Made by a program: the position numbers and the translations under genes
The notes under the pieces: model-generated
The model's database searches: none
What the model saw: only the letters and a program-made list of their open reading frames with translations
Told to the model about the DNA's origin: nothing
Shown here: positions 36,161 to 47,068 of the stretch, one piece after another
Layout of the letters: each line of letters starts with the position of its first letter
Position numbering within the stretch: position 1 is the first letter of the stretch
Assembly: GCA_019155185.1 (NCBI GenBank)
Contig: CM032815.1
Location: forward strand, 1,249,001-1,313,000
From: Beaufortia kweichowensis
Taxonomy: Eukaryota; Chordata; Actinopteri; Cypriniformes; Gastromyzontidae
Reading direction: 5' to 3'
DNA: 64,000 nt

Positions 36161-39100
36161 GGTACGACGGCTGGTTGAAGGGTGAGGGGTGGGAAGGCGG
36201 TGCGATTTGATTGACGAGGGCATGAATGACCTCATAATGGATGAATTTGTATGAGGCGATGCAGAGAGGGCTTTGATGGACTGAATCAGCCAGTGGTAAT
36301 TAAACGATTAATAGTACTTAGCTCAACTTAGATCATCTCCGTCGCTGGCTCCCATGGGGCCCGTCATCATGTTGAAATTACACAGATGTTATCGCTCTCC
36401 CCGTCTGTAGACAGACACGCAATCAGAGTTTGGTGAGGAGGCTCGTCCGCTCACATTTACACGCAAAACCAATATCAAATGACACAAAACAGATAATGAT
36501 GATGATGATGATAATGTGGTGCTGTCCTCATGGTCTGATCAACAAGTTGAATTTTCATATGTTTTTGAGAATGCAATACAAAATATACAACTGAGATTTT
36601 ACAAATTTGTTGTACCTTCTCTCTTTTGTTTTTACAAATAAATATTATTTGTGACCAGATGGCAGCCAAAAATGACAAATTCCAGGTTATAATTAATAAA
36701 CATAATTGACTTTTTTAACTTTATTGGTCATTCTTACTGTAAATATTTTTTTCTTCATCAAATACAACTCGCTGCACCTCTGAAATCTCTTTCCTTTTGC
36801 AGTTGATGTCACCAAACCTCCTTATTTAAAAACAAAAAATATATATTTTCTTTTTGTCCCAATTCACGGAAAGATAATTTTATTAAATATCCTATTCAAC
36901 TTGCATAGAAAAATAAGTTGTGAGCGTTCTTTCGTTTTTTGGATGCTTCATAAGGCTCTTGTAGTGCATGCTCGCATGGTTATGTTTCCATTTATTCATT
37001 TTGCACATGGTTCTACACAAAGCACAACTTAAGCAATTCATCACAGAAGGACAATAACATTAGAAGTGCTGCAACACAATGTTTCACAGTTGGCCGGAAG
37101 GCAGAACAGAGATTGAGTGACAGATGTTTCCGTGACACATGTTTATGTCACTATGACAGTCTGTAGGAAGAGTCAGGGGTGACGAGAAAGGAGGAAAAAC
37201 ATCTGTCTCGAGCTTCTCTCGCGGGGCGTGACTCTACTTTTCACACAGTTACAAACATTTATTTTCTGCCTTGGGAAATGTATCATACTCACGATCTGTT
37301 TTCATTCATCTTTTTGCATTTTATCTGCCTCCTCCTCCCTCACTCACTCTTTCCCTCTGTCTCTCTCTCTCTCTCTCACACACAGATTTGTTCCCCTCCC
37401 TCCCATTCGATGGATCAGAGGCTCGTGGGTGTCTAGGATGAGTCATATCAGCAATTTACCCAGTTTAAAGCATCTTTCAAATTACTTCCCTTCCAGTCGG
37501 GTACCGTGCTGATAACCGATAACAGTTTTCGTTCTCACAAGGAGTTTTGGAGGACATTTGTCCGCTCGTGTTGTCACGCGCGTCATGTTGCTGAGGTGCG
37601 CATGTGCCGATCGCCAAAAGTCGTGAATGATGCGGAAAAAGTGATGCTACAGATTCGGATTCAAAAAGCTTCATGATAAAATATTTATTTTCATTGCCAA
37701 AGAACAGACACGAGCTGGTGTGTTAAACCATCAAAGGACTCTCGTCATCTGTAAACCATTCGTTATTAATTTAATATAAAAGTACTCGTTTTTCCCACTT
37801 GAGGTTTCAGACAAAAAATTACGTTTTTTATTTATCGTATAATTTTAGTTTCATCTCTGATTTTATAGCTGCGTAATGATCTCTTTAGATCGAGTTCAAT
37901 AATTTAATCTTTAATAGATTACTTTAAAAATCTCTCTCGGTGATAAACCCCAAAGTTAAAAGGTTGTTTTTTTCTCTCTTTTCGTTACATTTGTCTTGAT
38001 GTTAACTTTAAATGGGCATCATGGCAAAAGAAACGTAATAGACACATCGCGGTATCACGTAATCATAGCGCCCTCTTCTGGATTTACCTTTCATGAAAAT
38101 GCAAACATTCCGGATAATACTAAAATCAATTTATTAAATCCTTTACATTACATGTAGCCGTCATATATTAAATAGCTTTTAAAGCTACTTGCATCACAAT
38201 AATAGAGGCAAAAATATAACATTTTATGTGTGTAGCTCAATGTCTAAATTTATCTGTTACATAAACAATTGTTTTTCTGATTAAAAAATTAAAAAATTTA
38301 AATACTATAAAATTGTATGTAGTATGCATGATTAATCTAAAAAGACGATTGTTTTTAAAGTAAATGTAAAAACCCATTCAGTCAATGTGAAAGAATTATC
38401 TACACCACGTCCTTCCGGCTAGATCTCACGTACGGTCCCACTGTCACTTATTTTTAGGTAGGCCAAACACCTTTTATTATTTTTTCTTTTTTTATGATTA
38501 CAAATAATTTATTCCATAACTAATTTGACTTATCTTTAAATGCTATTACTTCACATGGTGGTTCCTAGCATCCTTGCATGAGGTTTTAAGTCGAATAATT
38601 TTATAAAAGTATATTAAGGGGCTTGTTTGTGAATTTAAATTACATTTATAATTGACAGATGCAGAAACTTTGCCCACCATAACAGTATGTGCAGGATTTT
38701 GTTGTTTTTTAACACTTGTCTACAATCTGCTTTTATCATCTAATCACAGCATATTTTCTTGCGTTTTTAAGAAATGTAAAATGTGCAAATTGACGTGAAA
38801 GCTTTTCTGAGCTCATTACGCATTGACTTGACTTTTTTCTGTATTAGAATGTGGAAAGACCACGGCAGATTTTTTAAAACATTGCAATATAAAACAAATG
38901 TAAATGATTGTTTTATTAGATCGGCGCTTGCACCAAGTCAAAATGTTATGGGCGAGCTCATCCATCCTCTCCCCTGAAAGAGAGATTGATGGCAGGGAAC
39001 CGATGACTCTCGCTGATATCAATCGGCTCATTAACTCCAAATACGAAGCCAACCTTCGACGTAATATGTCACCGACCAAAGGTTTTTATCACAGAATTCA

Positions 39101-40628
39101 GGAAAAATGTGCTCTGGTCGCTTCGTCAAACAAAAACGCAGAAATGCTGAATGTGAACAACAGCATTATTTGTTAAATGCATTTGGGGGAGAAAACAATT
39201 GACTGTAAATGAATATGATTTTGTGAATTTCTGATTGCCTTTTTTAAATAGCTTCGAACTGGATTTTTATTCGGCACAGTTGCATATGCGAGCTCTCCAA
39301 TCCGGTTTTTTACAAAATCATTTTTTGCGACCGAATTAAGGGGGCACGTTGGTATTTTCATGGTCCTGTTTATCCTTTAAATATTTAAGAAGGCACAAAT
39401 GTTTAAATAAAAACGACAGAATACAGCTCAACACTTGGGTAAACGAGTCTTTGGAGCGCGAAGGATGGCTTAGATGAACGACGACGCACGCGGCGACGAA
39501 ACACTTTTCATTCCGTCTCAGTCCTTAAACTGTAAATATTGACAAATCAAACATAACCACCATAAACGTTTGAAACCTTTGCCTTTGTTCGTGTAATCGA
39601 TGCACAGATCAAACAAAACAAACAGCAGTCCCGCAAGTTGTTCCGTTGGCAGTGGTCAAAGAGCGCGTGCTGACACACAATAATCCGTCTCGATGGGGAC
39701 AATATTTACGCGCAACATTATCTCACGTTATTCGATTTAAACCGTAAGCTGGAGGTGACTGAGGTAAATATGCAACTGGTTTATTTGTAACACTGGGCTT
39801 GTTGCGTACCGAGAAATGTTACAGTTCGACATATTCGGCAAACCAGAGCTTATTGCCTCAGGAGAGCAGTCGCTTACGAGAATTTGCCATCAAAACAGAT
39901 GCGGTGCTCGTGTGTGGGCGCAAGGCTTGGGGTAGGCTACACACCATTAAGCTTGAGCCGCAGCTGAGTAAAATGTGAAATGGGAGATTTAATCGATCCC
40001 AGGACGATGCTTTTTTTCAGTCTCGTGGGAGTAGGAATTCTTTTATTCATGAAGAGCATTATGTTCATGAAGAGCGTTATGTCATTTCCATTAGGCGCCT
40101 TTGTACTTGATGCGGTGCTCATTTTTGGAGTGTATTTGAATATACATTTTCAAAATTGCAGCCAATATGTCTACAGCACCCTCAAAAACCTGGCAAGTCT
40201 TTTCTTTGCTTGTGAGGGTGGAAATGTGGGTGTGATTCCCATCAAGGGCCCCCATACACCTAAGAAAAAACTCCAAAGCTCAAGTACTTTTATCCACTAT
40301 TTTGACAGTTTTTTCTTTGTTTTGCTTAGGTTTTTAACAGATAATGTATTCATTCTGTTCTTGAGCGAAATGGTCTGTGGGCATTTTGGGTCCTGCATTA
40401 AGTGCATGGACAGTTAGGAAGGTGGTGAGTCAGCGCGGGGGATGGAGAGCGCTGGTTAAGGGTTGCAACTGCGCTAATGCTGAGTGGCAGTCGATAATGC
40501 CAGACTGTATCAAAATGTGACCCTCGGACCTTAGAGCTCTTAAACTATTCCTCACCAAGGTAGAAAGAGATTCACACACATAGATACACGACTTTCTTCG
40601 CCTCCTTTGTTACATGCCGCATTTTTCT

Positions 40629-40790
40629 ATGGGTAGTTGACAAATATATATGTAAATATGTCTTATGATGTTACTGCAAAAATGTAGAAAAAAATCTTAA
40701 TAATATAAAGATTAATAAATATAGATTTATCTTCAATGTTAGAATCCCCTACATTTTTGCAATGTCACGTCATATGGGTAGTTGACAAAT
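40629..40790. repeat. Interspersed repeat copy ('GGGTAGTTGACAAATA' family)
   Basis: GGGTAGTTGACAAATATATATG near 40631, then GCAAAAATGTAGAAAAAA, and a second GGGTAGTTGACAAATATA near 40775. It matches the copy at 16056-16160. Confidence 0.55.
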
Positions 40791-41987
40791 ATACCGTAAA
40801 CGAGTCCTATCAAGAATTGAAGCCATCATTGTTCCACCAACTTTAATAACGTAGAAAAATAAGTTATTTCTTGTCCTTTTAAAGTACTTTATAAATCAGG
40901 ACATTCGTGTATACCACTCTCAAGCATATACCTGAATGAATTTTGTCAACCTGGTTGAATACATGAGAAACGGTAATAAACAGCCAAATAAAAGGCACAC
41001 AAACACGATATTGTATAATGGGATTAAGAAGGGGTGTCGAAGTTTTATGGCAATTCAAGAACACGGGTCTATTGGATGCAACCTTTCAAAATATTGAAAT
41101 AAGGTTCCCACTCTATAATGAGACAGCTTTGATGCTGCCATTTCGAGTGTGGCTCGTGGGACTTCAATATCCGCACTGCAACTAATCCAATTACACGAAT
41201 CATAAACTGTGATTGGCGGGATTGCTGTTGGCTCCAATGCCACGCGAGCGTTTTCCAATTAGGCCTATTCCTAAAACCTACAGTATTCTCGTAAAGGTCC
41301 TAAACTACGTCAGGGGGAATTATTCTCTCTAAAAGGATAATTGCAGGAGAGAGAACTATAAAGTATAGGTTGCATTCAAGTAGTCATAAAACGTCTTGAC
41401 TTTTTTTCTGGATTGTTTAGGTCAGTGCAGTCAAACGCAGCTTACCTGTGCGTTCCGTACAATTAGAAAAATACACGTTAATGTGAAAAATTGAGAATGA
41501 CGTTAGAGGCAGATGGATGAAAGTCAGGGGCGGCAGGAGACAAAGAGCGGAAAATTGAACGAGCTCGGGAAATTGAGCGGAAGTAGAGCAGTGAAGCTGA
41601 ACCTCCTGCGTCACGGTGGGTGCAGCAGTTCGGTCTCTCCAGCTCTGATTAAGGACACCTCACAAACAATCAACAGGCCAAAAGGGAAATGCACCCTAAA
41701 AAGTAGCTGACAGACTCAAATTACACTGGCAATGGGAGGCACCTTCTCTTTTAAATACGTGGATTAAAACTAAAATTCTTCAATGACCAGCATTTAATCA
41801 ACTCGGTTGCAATTATATTTGGTCTATGTATGAGTTCATTTAACAGTGGTGGGTTCACTGTGTACCACATTGCTCCGTTCTTAATGGAGAGACTGTTTCA
41901 TTCATGCAATCTCTGTTCATTCATCAGAGCACCGTAGCGTACCCTCCGAGTTCAAACGAGACACGAAATTCTTATCAATGGAGAGTC

Positions 41988-41995
41988 TGACGTCA
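41988..41995. promoter_or_regulatory. CRE in the vgf promoter
   Basis: A perfect TGACGTCA palindrome 50 bp upstream of the TATA-like box. Mammalian VGF promoters carry a functional CRE through which NGF, BDNF and activity act via CREB. Confidence 0.85.
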
Positions 41996-42019
41996 GCAGC
42001 GGCGCGATGACTCGCGGGT

Positions 42020-42045
42020 CACGTGCTCAGACGCGTCTATACAAA
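42020..42045 (+). promoter_or_regulatory. E-box and TATA-like box of vgf
   Basis: CACGTG lies at 42020-42025 and TATACAAA at 42038-42045. The TATA-like position predicts transcription starting near 42065-42075. Confidence 0.7.
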
Positions 42046-42053
42046 TTGGTGTT

Positions 42054-42073
42054 GCGCTGTCCGTGGTGCTGAA
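42054..42073 (-). promoter_or_regulatory. RE1/NRSE (REST-binding site) at the vgf start site
   Basis: GCGCTGTCCGTGGTGCTGAA is the reverse complement of the canonical 20-21 bp RE1 consensus (TTCAGCACC-CGGACAGCGC) with essentially no mismatch. VGF is a known REST target in mammals. Here the site covers the predicted transcription start. Confidence 0.9.
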
Positions 42074-42281
42074 AAAAAGCACGCACCGCGTTCATGTGTT
42101 GAGCAAATAACATCTCTCAGCTGTGTAGGACAGACCGAAGTGTGTTCTAAATAAGTGTTGAGGGATCAAAGCTGACTTGAATCAAGTTTTAAATGAACTT
42201 CAGGATAGCGACAGTTTCCAATCCTCATCTGTTAAAGAAGCTCAAGGTTTTGAGTTCCAGCTAATTTGTTCAGGAAAGCAG
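42068..42281 (+). other. vgf: vgf 5' non-coding exon
   Basis: It extends from the predicted start near 42068 to a GT donor at 42282-42283 (AAAGCAG/gtgagt). The next acceptor, TTTACAG, ends at 43223, 32 bp before the start codon. A 5' UTR intron is also present in mammalian VGF. Confidence 0.65.
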
Positions 42282-43255
42282 GTGAGTAGAGCATTGCTTT
42301 AAATTGGTTCTTATTTGCTCTATAAAAACAAAGAAAGATTACAGGTGACTGAGGGGAAGTTTTAAAAAGCCGTTTATATTGTTGTTGCTTGCCTAAAGAT
42401 CGCATGCTGTTGAATCTCAGCGCGAGTCATTCAAGGAGATACAGGTCGATTGATCAACAAGCGTTTGGCGCAAAATTAATAAACGCTTTTTGTGCAATAA
42501 TATTTATGCTTATAATTGTGTGTATATATATGTTTAATGCCGTATCGCTGTTTTCAAACTTCTGTTAATGCTGTTTCATAAACGTTGTTTTTTATTTGTG
42601 CACTGAAATGATGTTTGGGGATGGAATGTCCAAGAATTTTGTAGAATAAAATTAGTCTTTGTTTTCATGAGTTCATTATTTAAAAACATAGGGGCAGAAA
42701 AACGTACACATTTGCCATAAAGGTGTAAGTGTTAATATGATTGAATAAAAATAAACATCGTCTCGATTCTCATTATTACACGCGTTCGTTTGCCACCAAA
42801 TCAAATAAGAGATTTCTTATCATCACACAAACGACACAACGTCAGTTTTCTGCAAATTGTGTTTTTATTTAACTTAAGCACATGCCTCCTTGTCGTGATT
42901 CTGATCCGACTAAAGAAATTATTATCAACGTTAAATACCCATTTAAAGAATTTTTGTGAAAGTATGTTGTGTCTGTTGAATTAAAGCAATCCGGTAAATT
43001 AAAAATAAACTACGAAAGTGTTTTCTTTGTCATGTTCTTGTCATGCATGTTGATGTATGCGCATGTTTTAATGTTAAGTTAAACAAATTTCAGCCACCCA
43101 CGCGCTGCATTATTAACATTTATGCGCCAACAAATTATAATTGTTAATTGTTAACCTATTAATGCCCAGATAAAGAAAAGAAAAAAGCAACACAAAAATA
43201 ATCATTCTTTTTTATCTTTACAGGTGCCCCCCTCACCCCATCCCGTCCTCTCTGC

Positions 43256-45049
43256 ATGGTCATGTTCTGCTGTTGCTACCCCTCCAGCACTTCAGCTCTC
43301 CTGTTTGTCCTCCTGAGCCTCACCCCCCTGCTGGCCCTGACTGCCCCTGCACTTCAGCAGAAACCCTCAGTCACCAGCAGCATCGATGAGGCTTTCCACT
43401 TGGCAAAAGAGGACTCGGGGGCAGCAGAAGGAGCTGCATGGACTCAAAGGAAAGTGGACGACCTACTCCAGAAACCCTTGGGACAGGAACATATCTCTGA
43501 CATGGGCTCTGCCAGTGCTCTAGCTTCCGTTCTGCTCGAGGCTCTCGACCACCCAGCCAGAGAGAAGATGACCATTAAAGCGGATTCTGAAGAGGGACTT
43601 GCATCTGAGGCGATGAGGAATCAGGATGATCTTGAGCAGAACAGAGAAAATGAGGATGATACAGAGAAGTCTTCAGAGGTGACACAGGGTGAGGAAAATG
43701 GGGGGAACAAAAAGGCAGAATGGCCAAAAGATGAAGGGAGTGAAGAGAACCTGCAGATCACATCTGAAGGAAAAGATGAGCAATCACAGAGCCAGTCTAA
43801 CGTGGCATCCCCCCTTCAGCGCAAAGTCAGAGGCTATTTCCAAAACATTGACCTCGGACTGCAAGACAATGAGATTCTTCCTCCTCTGAAAGGCTACAAA
43901 GCTTATAACCAGCAGCTGGCACAGGCCACCAAGAAGCTTAAGTGGCAAGAGGAGAGAACTAAAAACCCATCGCAGCTCGACAGAAACTTCATGGATGATT
44001 TTGACTTTGTGGAGGAAGAGGAGGAAGAGATTTTAACCCGCAAAGAGGAAGAGGCGCGGGCACGAGCGGAGCAGGAGGAGGTGAGGCGGCAGGAGGCGGA
44101 GGCACAGGAGGCGCGTGAGGAGGAGCAGAGGTTGGCTGACATCGCCTCCGACATGCTTCTGGAGTACATGGGCAGAAAGCAAAAAGCATCGTCCTACATG
44201 AGAGACATGAAGGAGGCTGCTCTTTTAAACAACGTGGCTGAGGACAAGCGCTCTAATGAGGTGGAGGACAGTGATGATGATGACGAAATGGATCCCCAGA
44301 CGATCGACAAGCTGATTGAAATTTCCAGCAAGCTCCACCTGCCTGCCGATGATGTGGTCGAGATAATCAGTGACGTCCAGGAGAAGAAGAAAAAAAGGAA
44401 GGATTTACCTCCTAATAACGCCCCTCGTTTCCGCCCTTTGGTTCCTCTGAAAGCCAAGCCGAGACCTCAGGCATATCAATATCCCAAGTCACCTAAGAAA
44501 TCCTCTCATGCGGTCAATCCGTATAAGAAATGGTACAAGGAGAAAAATAAAGGCAAGCTCAGCAAGCAGGACTACTGGTTTAAACCACAGAAGCAGTTTC
44601 TGGCCTATCCCTCGTTCCCTTATTATCAAAAGCCATATCGAGCCTATTACCCTGTCTTCTTTCCTCCTCCTAAACCCCGGTTCTATACAAATCCCGCTCT
44701 CTCATTTGACTACAATTTTGGGGGCGCCATGGGCTATGGCCTCAAACCTCCGAAACGCAGGTACAGAGACAGGGCAAAGGCAAGGGACTGGAAATGGGCA
44801 CAAGCCCCTCAACGCACCCCGAGCCCATACCCACAACCGGACACGGTCATATCTAATTACATTCTCCCCCATCCCCGAACTTACCAGGCTCTCCCCATGC
44901 CCAAACCACGTTCTCCTCCCAGCGGGAGAGCTTCCTCTTACGTGTATCATCCAGACTATGTGTACGATGAGCCAGAGTCTCCACAGGACAGTGATGAAGA
45001 ACTTGAGAACTTCATTGAAAAGATTTATTACAACCGTAGATTATTTTAG
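43256..45049 (+). CDS. vgf: VGF neuropeptide precursor (granin-like)
   Basis: An intronless 597-aa coding exon. A hydrophobic signal peptide (residues ~1-30, ending LLALTAPALQQ) directs it to regulated secretory granules. The diagnostic block MDPQTIDKLIEISSKLHLPA starts at residue 345 and ends in a KKKKRK cleavage site (~377-382), as in mammalian VGF. The C-terminus DEELENFIEKIYYNRRLF parallels the EELENYIEHVLLRR of mammals. Other dibasic sites (RK at ~194, KR near 331, RR and KR near 505) would release peptides for neuroendocrine signalling and energy balance. Residues ~255-300 are a Glu/Arg-rich coiled-coil-like stretch. Residues ~415-520 are unusually rich in Tyr, Phe, Trp and Pro. Met1 and Met3 are both possible starts. 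Confidence 0.95.
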   Translation: MVMFCCCYPSSTSALLFVLLSLTPLLALTAPALQQKPSVTSSIDEAFHLAKEDSGAAEGAAWTQRKVDDLLQKPLGQEHISDMGSASALASVLLEALDHPAREKMTIKADSEEGLASEAMRNQDDLEQNRENEDDTEKSSEVTQGEENGGNKKAEWPKDEGSEENLQITSEGKDEQSQSQSNVASPLQRKVRGYFQNIDLGLQDNEILPPLKGYKAYNQQLAQATKKLKWQEERTKNPSQLDRNFMDDFDFVEEEEEEILTRKEEEARARAEQEEVRRQEAEAQEAREEEQRLADIASDMLLEYMGRKQKASSYMRDMKEAALLNNVAEDKRSNEVEDSDDDDEMDPQTIDKLIEISSKLHLPADDVVEIISDVQEKKKKRKDLPPNNAPRFRPLVPLKAKPRPQAYQYPKSPKKSSHAVNPYKKWYKEKNKGKLSKQDYWFKPQKQFLAYPSFPYYQKPYRAYYPVFFPPPKPRFYTNPALSFDYNFGGAMGYGLKPPKRRYRDRAKARDWKWAQAPQRTPSPYPQPDTVISNYILPHPRTYQALPMPKPRSPPSGRASSYVYHPDYVYDEPESPQDSDEELENFIEKIYYNRRLF

Positions 45050-46320
45050 GCAGTCGGAGTTCAGGATATTCTTAAGCGATGAAACATTGAAAGCGATGAA
45101 AGAGTGAGGAGAATTCTGGGTAAAAACCGAAAGAGTTTTTGAGCGACGGGGCTGTTAAAAGACAGTTAGGTGTTTCTTCTCCACTCTTGTTTTTTGATAC
45201 ATTCCAAATCAGGAACGGAAGAGACGGTGCTGTTATATCAGAGCCTCTCTGCGTGCACTCATTTGGTTTCTCTCGCAGTTTACATTTTAATTTGGTGAGA
45301 GAATACACAGGTGAATTTGTAAGGTTTCATTCAGGTATGTTTTGATTCTCTTGCATGTCAAAAAAATAAAAAAAAAAAAAACAAAAGGACATTAAGAAAA
45401 TAATAAATTTTAGGTGCCAAATGCAAGAGTTTACACAAATATTTATTTTCTTTAGGAAACACTTGATTCACTGGAAAGCGATGCTCGGAGTTGAATTCAT
45501 GATACTGCGGGGCACAGTAATAATTGTTATGACACTAGTTACAAAAACAGGTAACAGTCAAATTATTACAGGCTTTTCTCGAGGGTCTGTTGGAATGTTT
45601 TGATCAATGTTCCTATTGCCTTAATACTGATCACTGTTTTAGCTCATCCATGTGCATGCAGGTCTTGCACCACTAAAACTAATTCTGTCACGCACGCTGT
45701 AAACAATGCTTGAAACTGAATCTTCCATTTTATTCACAGAAATGCAAAACGGTGAATATCTTCACTAGGTCGGTGCCCTGTCAATCTGCTTGGTGAAACT
45801 CTCTACCTGTAAACATGTGATTTCATGTAAACTTTACATCCTGCCAAAACTTACTATTTTAAAAATGCCCGTTGCTGTGGGTTACGTCCAACGTTCAACA
45901 ACTGAGTACAGGATTTTTGTCCCAAAGGCCAACAGAACGCTGTATGATAATGTTTGTTGTTAAAAATCAGTTTTCAGATGTCTGAAGTTTAATCGGAGGG
46001 TGAACAGTTTGCACGTCTATCTGTATTTGCATCTTTAAAAAAATCTAAAAAAAAAAAAGTCAAAAGACAAATTTGGGGAAAAACGCCTCTTTGATCAAAC
46101 TGTGATTATTTAAAAAAAAAAAAAAAAAATACAAAGAAGGAGAACTCAAAATTACTATAGCAAGTGTTTTCATCAGTAAAACCGTCTTGTGAAAGGAATT
46201 TGTTGTTGTCAACTTCCAGATTGTAAGTTGTACAGTGTCAAATAAACAATTGTGTGTGCAATGTGTAAATAACAGCATGTTGATTACTAGTTTTGCTATA
46301 TGACGAAAATAAAAGCAATT
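45050..46320 (+). other. vgf: vgf 3' UTR with two poly(A) signals
   Basis: It contains A-rich runs at 45362-45382 and 46108-46128. Candidate AATAAA signals are at 46241-46246 and 46308-46313. No further coding sequence. Confidence 0.65.
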
Positions 46321-47030
46321 ATTTTATTAAAGTCAGTTTTTTAAAAATGTCTTATTGGAATATCTTTGATCAGATTCGGAGCAAAATTGCTCTGTAATTA
46401 ATTTCTCTATCAAAAGGGTGAATGCCAAGGCTATATATGCCATTTCTTATCTCACCTGCAACAGAACTTGCATTTGACGTCACTGAGAGTTTGAAGCAGC
46501 ATGCCAAATACATTATTTTATCTCTGTTTTCTATGAGCTTTTATTTCTAAGCTGATTTTAGTGTTCATTTAATGCTGAAACTAGACATGCCTAATAAACA
46601 GAAATCCAAATGCAGCTTAATCATCCTTAAAAACTGCATTACTCATGTTCTCTGTTATAAGGGTAAAACAAGGAATAATATTTATCAATCAAAGGCAGAA
46701 ATACAAATGATAAACAAGTGTATTTGAACACATTTCATACACAATGAGTCATATAAATCTATCTATAACTCAAATAATCAACAACAAATCAAGTTTCAAC
46801 CTTTTGAAATTGATGCCATTTAGTGAGAAGAAAGTGGTAAATGAAAGTCATTTGTAAATAAAAAGTATCTGTAATAAAAAGAGTAATGTGAAAAGGGAAC
46901 AGGCAGGGAGACACACTGAGACCAAATGAAAGAGAGGGGTGGGGAGAGAGAAAGCTGCAGTGATTAATGAGTCACATGATTGACGGGTGAGTCATCTACT
47001 GCCATGCACCACTGCAGAACCTCCAGCACT

Positions 47031-47068
<38 letters not shown>

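Larger units (their letters stand above)
36160..42000. other. Upstream landscape of vgf, no gene seen
   Basis: Alternating AT-rich DNA and GC-richer islands (about 36160-36470, 37490-37630, 38930-39080, 39440-39980). The first contains homeodomain-type TAATTAAACGATTAAT near 36297-36312. A TGAGTCAGC half-MARE/AP-1 site is at 40426-40434. The islands are candidates for conserved non-coding elements; none carries a convincing coding exon. Confidence 0.4.

Noticed and set aside
38904..39176. Overlapping + and - ORFs in a GC-richer island
   Set aside because: Both strands are open at once, with no family match or splice partners. It may be a conserved non-coding element.
39980..40417. 145-codon + strand ORF with hydrophobic segments
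   Set aside because: No family resemblance, no splice or promoter context, and repeated FMKS blocks; composition fits AT-rich non-coding DNA.
44508..45107. 199-codon ORF in another frame of the vgf exon
   Set aside because: It overlaps the conserved VGF frame, lacks recognisable motifs and is explained by the composition of the Pro/Tyr-rich coding region.
46988..46994. Pair of AP-1 sites downstream of vgf as an enhancer
   Set aside because: Two TGAGTCA motifs 20 bp apart are suggestive, but such short motifs occur often by chance and nothing else supports an enhancer there.
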